Below are positions 56,730 through 63,007 of a DNA stretch of 63,007 nucleotides, piece by piece (the first letter of the stretch is position 1; each line of letters opens with the position of its first letter). Below the pieces are notes generated by a model, which worked only from the letters and a program-made list of their open reading frames with translations, was not told the origin of the DNA and ran no database searches. Location of the stretch: NCBI GenBank assembly GCA_048493715.1, contig JBGDCZ010000015.1, positions 1 through 63,007 on the forward strand, written 5' to 3'. This DNA is from Arsenophonus sp048493715 (GTDB lineage Bacteria; Pseudomonadota; Gammaproteobacteria; Enterobacterales; Enterobacteriaceae). The position numbers and the translations under genes are program-made.

Positions 56730-57571
56730 ATAAAATTAAAAAAATACTTATAATGTGTTTTATATTAACTGTGTCTCCCAGTATATGGGCGCATGGATAT
56801 ATAAAATTACCTGAAAGTCAAGCATATAAATGCCAACTGAAAAAAATAAAGATTGTGGTGATATAAAATATGAACCTCAAAGTGTGGAACAATTCTCACG
56901 AGTTCCTGAAGGAAATTTTCTTTAAGGATGGTAAATTAGCGAGTGAGGGGAATTGTAAGATTTAGCTCGTTGGATCAAACTGGTGAAAATAGATGGGATA
57001 AAAAATCAAATGCAAGTTGGAGATAATAATTTTTTATGGCATTTAACAGCTCGACACAATACCGCTAGTTGGCATTATGTATATCAATAAAAAAATTGGG
57101 ATCCTAATGTACCATTGAGCCGTACAGCATTTGAATTAAAACCTTTCTGTTCGCAATTTGATTACGGAGCAATGCCAAAAGCAGAAGTTAGCATAACTTG
57201 TAAAGTGCCTGAAGATCGTACCGGCTATCATGTGATTTATGATGTTTGGAAGATTGCTGATACACGAAATAGTTTTTATCAAGTGGTAGATGTTAACTTA
57301 GCAGCTAAGACAGAGCCTATTAAACCGAGCACTATGCAACTCACGGAACCTGTTACCAGCCCACCTACTAAACCGGTTACTACGCTAACCACAGGGCCAG
57401 TGACAACTCAACCGACAACACCGGTTGGCACACAACTGAGCCAGTGACAACGCTAACTATACAGTACTAACAACTGGATCGAATACAACTCTTACTACTG
57501 GAACTAATACGACGCTAACTACTGCATCGGCTATGACTACTGGAGTTACGTTAGATAGAGATTCTACTTAA
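56730..57571 (+). pseudogene. AA10 lytic polysaccharide monooxygenase, copy 2, with Thr-rich tail, broken
   Basis: An ATA at 56730, probably a mutated ATG, precedes KLKKILIMCFILTVSPSIWA and then HGYIKLPESQAYKCQL: a signal peptide ending WA before the N-terminal copper-brace histidine. The centre is shifted and stopped (YEPQSVEQFSRVPEG, DGKLASEG, LDQTGENRWDKKSNASWR), with TARHNTASWHYYI giving the second brace His. From 57115 the frame is open: LSRTAFELKPFCSQFDYGAM, TGYHVIYDVWKIADTRNSFY QVVDVN. A tail of Thr/Pro repeats (KPVTTLTTGPVTTQPTTPVG) continues after another shift to 57571. It differs from copy 1 by this tail and is decayed independently. Confidence 0.83.
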
Positions 57572-58700
57572 TAACTCTATCTTGGGAAGCGGAATTATTG
57601 ACTAAGACATATTAATAATAGGTTTTGCTGCAAAAATAGCTACCTTATTAAATAGTGATGAGGTAGCTAACTTGCTCAGCACAGTCACTATAATATTTCA
57701 TGTTAATTTCCCTGTAAGCTTTATTCTTGACTACAATAAGAGATTTATTGTCCACAATTTTTTCGGCTTCTTTAATACAACAAATTTGAAGAATCTCAAC
57801 TTCGATTAGCAAAACATAAAAAATAAATATAAATTATAACTAATAATTAACTTTTTTTTAATAATTGTCGGGGTAATGATGAGTTCTCATGTATATTTTA
57901 AACAGGATAAAACTGTATTGATACAAGGATCGACGAGGGAGACTGACACAACATTATTACCTTAAATTCCCAACGTTTTTCAGGTTTCAACCATTGCCCT
58001 AAAAGTAAATGGCGCTTTGGCAGAAGATCAGCGCGGTAATATTGTATTAATAAACCTAGAATATATATAGTTATCACAAATGCTTTAAATAGGGTTAGTG
58101 AATAAAAATGGATATATTTGACAAATAGATAACTTAATAATTTATATAAAAATTTTTATTATTTCTTATAAAGATTGGTTAAATTTATTTTTTATAGAAA
58201 TAAATACTCCAATATTTTTCTTCTATAATCTTTTTTTAATAAATAACCGCATGGCATTTTGTGGTTACTTACTATTGAAGGTATTATTTTAAAATAATTA
58301 TCAATTACTTGAATTAAATCATGAAAGGATAATCTTTTATAGCATATAAACTTAAAAAGTATATCAATTTAGCAAAAAATAATTAAATTGTTTAAGGTTA
58401 AATTGAGTAAAATAGACATTCTGTTTTTATTAAAATATATAAAGAAATTGCAAATCTATCTAGGAATATATTAAGAATATTTTTAATTGATTTTTGTTTT
58501 CTGTAAAAGTTTATTTTTATAAAAAATTAAATTATTCTAATTATTAGTCTATTTATTTTATGTGTTAAATATGTTCATTCGCCTTCAACCTTATTGATAT
58601 TTACCACACAGAGTATAAGAAATGGCAAAACATAATATTTTTATTAAATTTAACAGAAATATAATTCAGTAAAGAGATAACCAAACGTTAATATTAAAAC
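57572..58700. other. Mostly non-coding region with a hairpin and faint remnants
   Basis: A TAGCTACCT/AGGTAGCTA hairpin lies at 57637-57669. On plus, about 57880-58075, MSSHVYFKQDKTVLIQGSTR and VSTIALKVNGALAEDQRGNI suggest a degraded envelope protein, not identifiable. Minus-strand frames near 57651-57820 are short. Long A/T stretches fill the rest. Confidence 0.35.
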
Positions 58701-59435
58701 CTAGTGCGACTCAAGATAATTTTTAAAATCAGTTAATTTCCGTTCTATTGTGACCGATGAAATGTTAGCCCCGCAAAATTGCATTAACACGGTTAATTTT
58801 GCAAGCTTGGAGGGGATATGCTACGTATAAAATATTGTCAACATGTTTTTAGTGGAAAAAGAGAGTCTTGTACAAAAAATGGCTGCTTATGAGTTTGTTA
58901 AGTATGCTTATATTGAGCCATTGAAGAAAATAAAATTACCACTCTAGTTGTTGATGTTAATAATAAAACATCTAGCCATAAAACCACTGATAATCCCCTA
59001 AACTTTATTCACCTTCAGCAATATTAAGATGGAATAACCTCAGCTCATATTGGTATTGATATGGAGCATGCTTGGTCTATTGGATAGTAGGCCAAGGTAT
59101 TCGAATTGCATCTGTCGATGAAAGATTTAATTTTGAACATATAAATTTAAAAAGAGACAACTTTGTTAATCTTACTCCTAGCATAGGTAAAGATGAACAT
59201 AGTACTGTTGTAGCCGGAGTTATGTATGCTAAGGATATGGGATTAGGTGTAAAAGGAATGGTTCATGGTGCTGATATTTTCTATAGTACTAGCGAATTTG
59301 AAAATGACGCACTAACCAAAGTTTTATTATATTTACGAGCAGGAGATGTCATTATTAATAATAGGTATTTGGGTGATGGAGGTAGCGTCCCCATGGACCA
59401 TCTGTTAGGAATTTGGGATATAACAGTAGAAGCTT
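58700..59435 (+). pseudogene. Subtilisin-like (S8) serine protease, remnant
   Basis: Around 58860-58950 VQKMAAYEFVKYAYIEPLKK looks like the end of an S8 propeptide. After stops, GIDMEHAWSIG then QGIRIASVDERFNFEHINLK (59095-59155) carries the region of the catalytic Asp, here DER where subtilases usually have D-x-G. DEHSTVVAGVMYAKDMGLGV KGMVHGAD contains the position of the catalytic His (HGT is changed to HST). IINNRYLGDGGSVPMDHLL is the region before the catalytic Ser, which is missing. At about 59435 the frame runs straight into YoaA. Confidence 0.72.
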
Positions 59436-60784
59436 TACGGGCTAGTATTGTTTTATGTTTTTCTGCCTATTCTCAGCGCTGTTTTGTGCTTAAAGCGCGC
59501 AAAAAAGCGTTGGAAGCAGATGTAGTAGTGGTTAATCACCATCTGTTTATGGCCGATAAGGTGGTAAAGGATACCGGCTTTGGTGAATGAATTCGTGCGG
59601 CCGAAGTGATTATTTTTGATGAGGCTCATCATATCCCTGATATCGCTAGTCAATGCTTTGGTCAACAGTTTAGTAGCCGACAGTTATTTGAACTGGCTCG
59701 TGATATTACTTTGGTTTATCACACAGAAACTAGGTGATCAGAGCCAGCTACAAAAATGTGCAGATAGCATTAGTGAGGCTGTTTTAGATTTTCGCTTAGC
59801 ATTAGGTGAAAATGGATTTAGAGGGGATTTGCAGGAGTTATTTAATCAACAGCAGGTTAGTCATGTGTTGCAACATCTTTAGGATGCATTGGAATTTAGC
59901 TATGAAGTAACGAAACTGTCCTTGGGACGTTCTGTAGCGTTAGATGCTATTTTTGATCGAGCAACAACCTATCGTAATCGTTTAAATCGGCTGAAAGAGA
60001 CAACCATCCCCGGATTTAGCTATTGGTTTGAAAGTTTTGGTCGCCATTTTTTATTAGCTTTAACACCATTAACGGTGGCGGATAAATTTCATGACATGAT
60101 AACGGCTGAAAAAAGCAATTGGATCTTTACTTCAGCTACGTTAGCAGTTAGTGACCAGCTAAATTATTTTAGCCAGCGCTTAGGGTTGGGAAAAACCAAT
60201 AATTTAATATTACCGAGTCCGTTTGACTATCAGCGGCAAACATTACTTTGTGTGCCTCGTTATTTACCAGACACTGAGCAAGCTGATTTTGCTGAGCAAT
60301 TAGTTGCCATGTTAAAGCCAGTTATTGATCATAATCAGGGGCGTTGTTTCTTTTTATGTACTTCACTTCACATGATGCGTAAATTAACAGCAATATTTCG
60401 GCATTGCTTGGACTTACTTGTTTTAATGCAGGGTGAAACTAGTAAAGCACGATTGTTGTCTCAATTTACCGCAGCAGGCAATATATTATTGATAGCTACC
60501 AGCATTTTTGGGAAGGTGTTGATGTTAAAGGTGATGTTCTTTCTTGTGTTATTATCGATAGATTACCTTTTACTTAGCCAGATGAACTATTATTGAGTGT
60601 ACGTATGCAAGATTGCCAGCGGCAAGGCGGCAACCCGTTTTATGAAGTTCAATTACCTGGTGCGGTACGTAATTTAAAGCAAGGTGTTGGACGGTTAGTA
60701 CGTGATGTTAATGATTATGGGGTCATTATTATTTGTGATAAAGGATTAGTGGCGTGTGACCTTATAGTGAATTTTTTTAAATAG
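59436..60784 (+). pseudogene. yoaA: DinG/YoaA-family helicase, 5'-truncated and broken
   Basis: YoaA is an XPD-like iron-sulphur helicase aiding repair of replication blocks. The N terminus with Walker A is gone. The remnant begins near the last Fe-S cysteine (SQRCFVLKARKKALEADVVV VNHHLFMADKVVKDTGFGE), stops at 59588, then in other frames FDEAHHIPDIASQCFGQQ (DEAH box), KLSLGRSVALDAIFDRATTY RNRLNRLKE, SNWIFTSATLAVSDQLNYFS, LPSPFDYQRQTLLCVPRYLP, NQGRCFFLCTSLHMMRKLTA, MQGETSKARLLSQF and QLPGAVRNLKQGVGRLVRDV. At least four interruptions. It stands before tsaB as in E. coli. Confidence 0.9.
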
Positions 60785-60970
60785 TTTGCCCACTTCCACT
60801 AGAACGCGTAGTTTACAAGTGGCAATTAATTTTTTAGCCAAAGTTCCACCAAGTAATTGAATAAATAGCGGTCATAACATGAAAATTTTTTATTTCTGAT
60901 ACCATTTTATTCAACAGAATATGTTAGTATTAGCAACTACTTAGTCATCAAAATAGCCAGGATCTAAAAT

Positions 60971-61666
60971 ATGGCAACCCATATATTAGCCATTGATACT
61001 GCCACTGAAGCTTGTTCGGTTGCTGTGTGGTGTGATGGTCACGTTTTTGCTCAATTTGCCGTTTCACCACGGGAGCATACAAAAAAAATATTGCCAATGG
61101 TAGAGAAGTGTCTTATTGATGCCCATCTTGATTTACCATATATTGATATTTTAGCTTTTGGTCGAGGGCCAGGTAGTTTTACTGGCGTGCGTATTGCTGT
61201 CGGAATTGCTCAGGGATTAGCATTTGGAGCTAATTTACCGATGGTAGGTATTTCTTCTCTGTTAACTATGGCACAAGGAGCTTATCGTCAATTAGGCACG
61301 GAAAAAGTATTGGTAGCGATAGATGCAAGAATGGGAGAAATTTATTCTGCTTGTTATGAACTAAAGCCAGATGGTTATTGGCAATGTGAAGAAAGCGAAG
61401 CGGTAGTCAAACCTGAGCAATTTTTGGCCAGAATAAATAACTTAAGTGGACAGTGGGCTATTGCCGGGACAGGTTGGTCAGCTTATCCTATGTTAAAAAA
61501 GGCAAATTTAGATTTATTTGAAAGTGGTATTAGTTTACCTGATGCGCAAGATATGTTGCCTTTAGCCTTACAAGCGTGGCAAAAAGGTAAAACAATTAGT
61601 GTAGAAGAAGCCCAGCCAGTTTATTTACGTAATGAGGTTAGTTGGAAAAAATTACCCGATCGTTGA
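60971..61666 (+). CDS. tsaB: tRNA t6A modification protein TsaB
   Basis: TsaB partners TsaD and TsaE in making threonylcarbamoyl-adenosine 37 of tRNA; it is essential in E. coli. 231 residues as in E. coli. Start MATHILAIDTATEACSVAVW, then HTKKILPMVEKCL, FGRGPGSFTGVRIAVGIAQG LAFG (ASKHA fold), VLVAIDARMGEIYSACYEL and QPVYLRNEVSWKKLP at the end. Intact between broken yoaA and an intact lipoprotein gene. Confidence 0.97.
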   Translation: MATHILAIDTATEACSVAVWCDGHVFAQFAVSPREHTKKILPMVEKCLIDAHLDLPYIDILAFGRGPGSFTGVRIAVGIAQGLAFGANLPMVGISSLLTMAQGAYRQLGTEKVLVAIDARMGEIYSACYELKPDGYWQCEESEAVVKPEQFLARINNLSGQWAIAGTGWSAYPMLKKANLDLFESGISLPDAQDMLPLALQAWQKGKTISVEEAQPVYLRNEVSWKKLPDR

Positions 61667-61706
61667 TACTTGTTTTATATTGTTATGTTGTTTGAAGAGA
61701 TGGTTT

Positions 61707-62312
61707 ATGAAAATTAAGTTAAACTACCAGGCTGCCATTAACGCTGCTCTGTTGGCTGGAGTTGTTTTATTAGCCGGATGTGTTTCAATTCCTGCTTCAA
61801 TAAAAGGAACCACTCAAACCCCAGTTGAAAGTTTATCAACGGTGCGTGAAACACCTGAGCTTTATATTGGTCAGGAGGGGCGCTTTGGTGGTAAGGTGAT
61901 CTCTGTTTTAAACAGTAATAACCAAACTCGACTAAAGATTGCGGTAATACCATTGAGTAAATATGATGCGGCGCCAATATTAAATACACCTTCAGTGGGG
62001 CGTTTATATGCTTACATTGGTCATTTTTTGGAACCTTCAGATTTTACCGGTCGCTATGTTACTGTAGTCGGCACAATTACTGGAATAGAAACAGGCAAAA
62101 TTGGTTCAGTTTCCTATCAATATGTAAAGATTGCTGTAACCGGTTATCAACGCTGGAATCAAATGCAATCAGTTGTATTACCTCCTACTGGTGCGTGGGG
62201 GTATGTATCACCATGGTATCCTAATTATCCTCATTCGCTTTATTATTGGAATTGGGGTCCTTGGGGTTATCCTGGCGGTGAAGCTGAGATACGAACTTAT
62301 TTAACCGAATAA
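61707..62312 (+). CDS. yeaY: Slp-family outer-membrane lipoprotein (YeaY)
   Basis: The ATG at 61707 (MKIKLNYQAAINAALLAGVV LLAGCVSIPASIKG) gives a lipoprotein signal with lipobox LAGC; the frame extends upstream into tsaB but has no signal there. About 201 residues. YIGQEGRFGGKVISVLNSNN, GRLYAYIGHFLEPSDFTGRY VTVVGTITG and YQYVKIAVTGYQRWNQMQSV VLPP match E. coli YeaY and Slp. The C terminus is Trp/Tyr/Gly-rich. It is downstream of tsaB, as in E. coli. Function unknown; Slp proteins are linked to stress. Confidence 0.92.
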   Translation: MKIKLNYQAAINAALLAGVVLLAGCVSIPASIKGTTQTPVESLSTVRETPELYIGQEGRFGGKVISVLNSNNQTRLKIAVIPLSKYDAAPILNTPSVGRLYAYIGHFLEPSDFTGRYVTVVGTITGIETGKIGSVSYQYVKIAVTGYQRWNQMQSVVLPPTGAWGYVSPWYPNYPHSLYYWNWGPWGYPGGEAEIRTYLTE

Positions 62313-62712
62313 TTGCTATTTTTAGCATTAGTCAGGGTACAGGGTAAATATGTCAAAAGAATTTACCCTGATTAATTTTCATACTAAGCAAAATTTTTAG
62401 CTGCTTAAAAAGTGCTGTTGCACACTAAAATGATAAAAAAATTATGTTTTTTTGAGAGAAAGCCGAACGATGTATAATTGATCATATATATAATAATGCT
62501 ACTAGTTTTTATATTTAACTAAAAATTAATGAAAATATTTAAGCTGATAAATTAGCTTAGTTAAACTTTATTCGAGATTTGAAATTAAATAGTGATATAT
62601 CTCTCAGCCTTAACATAGAACGGTTCTCAAACTGGTATGCTGAATTAATATTTTGTTAATAGATTGATTTTTATCGGTTATTTCACTTAGTTTCAAATCA
62701 GGAGTATTACAG
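62313..62712. other. Intergenic region before fadD
   Basis: It should hold the fadD promoter; a CAGGAG ribosome-binding site stands at 62698-62703. CAGGGTACAGGGTAAAT and ATTTACCCTG around 62333-62372 can pair and may end the yeaY transcript. No other feature recognised. Confidence 0.45.
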
Positions 62713-62940
62713 TGGAAAAAATTTGGCCAAAAAATTATCCGTCTAATGCACCGGCAGAAATAGAACCGGTGTCTGAAGCATCTTTAGCATACTTACTAGA
62801 GAATATTGTTACTGAATATGCAGATCGCCCAGTTTTATATTAATATGGGTGAAATAATGACATATCATAAGTTGGAAGAACGTAGTCGAGTGGTTGCTAC
62901 CTATTTACAAAATGGGCTAGGTCTGCAAAAAGGCGATCTG
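62713..62940 (+). pseudogene. fadD: Long-chain acyl-CoA ligase FadD, N terminus only, frameshifted and interrupted
   Basis: FadD activates fatty acids for beta-oxidation. The GTG at 62713 gives VEKIWPKNYPSNAPAEIEPV and ...EYADRPVLY, then a stop. One base over, INMGEIMTYHKLEERSRVVA TYLQNGLGLQKGD continues the FadD sequence to 62940. There the homology ends abruptly and unrelated sequence follows, so a rearrangement or insertion has cut the gene within its first 80 codons. In E. coli fadD follows yeaY too. Confidence 0.88.
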
Positions 62941-63007
62941 AACCACCGCGGAAATCTTGGAGACTAACTAGTTAGTCAAAAGGAGAGCCAAATATCGTCT
63001 AATCGTT
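62941..63007 (+). promoter_or_regulatory. Foreign sequence at the fadD break with a perfect operator-like palindrome
   Basis: GACTAACTAGTTAGTC (62962-62977) is a perfect 16-nt palindrome of the size used by TetR-type repressors. It is followed by AAAAGGAG, a ribosome-binding site, and then by ATATCGTCTAATCG at the edge, where a near-start (ATCTCT-like) lies. It looks like the control region of another gene moved into fadD. Confidence 0.4.

Noticed and set aside
57651..57820. Minus-strand small protein ending ...KAYREINMKYYSDCAEQ
   Set aside because: No credible start or ribosome-binding site; length and composition are within chance in AT-rich DNA.
1..63007. CRISPR arrays, rRNA genes, insertion sequences with intact transposases
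   Set aside because: No regularly spaced repeats, rRNA sequence or transposase frames were recognised on either strand.

Overview
The window looks like the chromosome of an AT-rich, reductively evolving enterobacterium (order Enterobacterales). Housekeeping genes keep E. coli-like order (purR-ydhB-ydhC-ribE-mdtK-tRNA-Val; argS-cutC-cmoB-cmoA-yecN-aspS-nudB-yebC-ruvC-ruvA-ruvB; znuB-znuC/znuA-mepM-lpxM; pykA-hexR-zwf; yoaA-tsaB-slp-fadD), while about half of the recognisable loci are broken by stops or frameshifts. AT richness, mass pseudogenisation, prophage debris, decayed chitin-active LPMO genes and an intact type III effector-like gene suggest an insect-associated symbiont such as Arsenophonus or a relative. 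The genus is inference; no rRNA is present to test it.

1-14026: a decayed P2-like prophage (A) that is visibly GC-richer than the host in its head genes. Head genes X, L, M, N and O lie on the minus strand; divergent terminase P is fused to the end of portal Q. A cos-like site, a frameshifted coiled-coil gene, a wrecked toprim/P-loop primase, a cox/repressor switch and a broken P2-type integrase follow, ending at a 55-nt tRNA-Leu 3' fragment. Between Q and cos sits one intact cargo gene (5180-6580): a PipB2-like N terminus, pentapeptide repeats and a domain reading like a eukaryotic RhoGAP. This is the most interesting object in the window. 14063-16490: a second P2-like fragment (B: ogr, D, U, T) abuts the same att core, as in tandem prophages.

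17250-21790: mdtH is dead, and rimJ is cut in two by an inversion that also flipped murJ. 21961-28509: intact mdtK, ribE and purR surround dead ydhC, ydhB and a FabH-like remnant. 28765-39857: an almost perfectly preserved information-processing block (tRNA charging and modification, Holliday-junction processing).

40257-41710: remnants of an AA10 LPMO and an Ail/PagC-type outer-membrane protein. 41723-46773: intact zinc uptake (znuABC with a Zur-like palindrome), mepM and lpxM. 47003-49185: two tandem broken TPS-type haemagglutinin N termini. 49421-53708: pykA and hexR are broken, zwf is intact. 54128-62312: dead mdtJI, an unknown frameshifted gene, a second dead LPMO with a Thr-rich tail, a subtilase remnant fused in frame to a yoaA remnant, then intact tsaB and an slp-family lipoprotein. 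The window ends in fadD, broken at about 62940 by foreign sequence carrying a perfect 16-nt palindrome.

Functionally, the cell appears to have kept translation, recombination, envelope building, zinc import, NADPH production and riboflavin synthesis, and lost efflux pumps, regulators, fatty-acid activation and secreted adhesins or enzymes.
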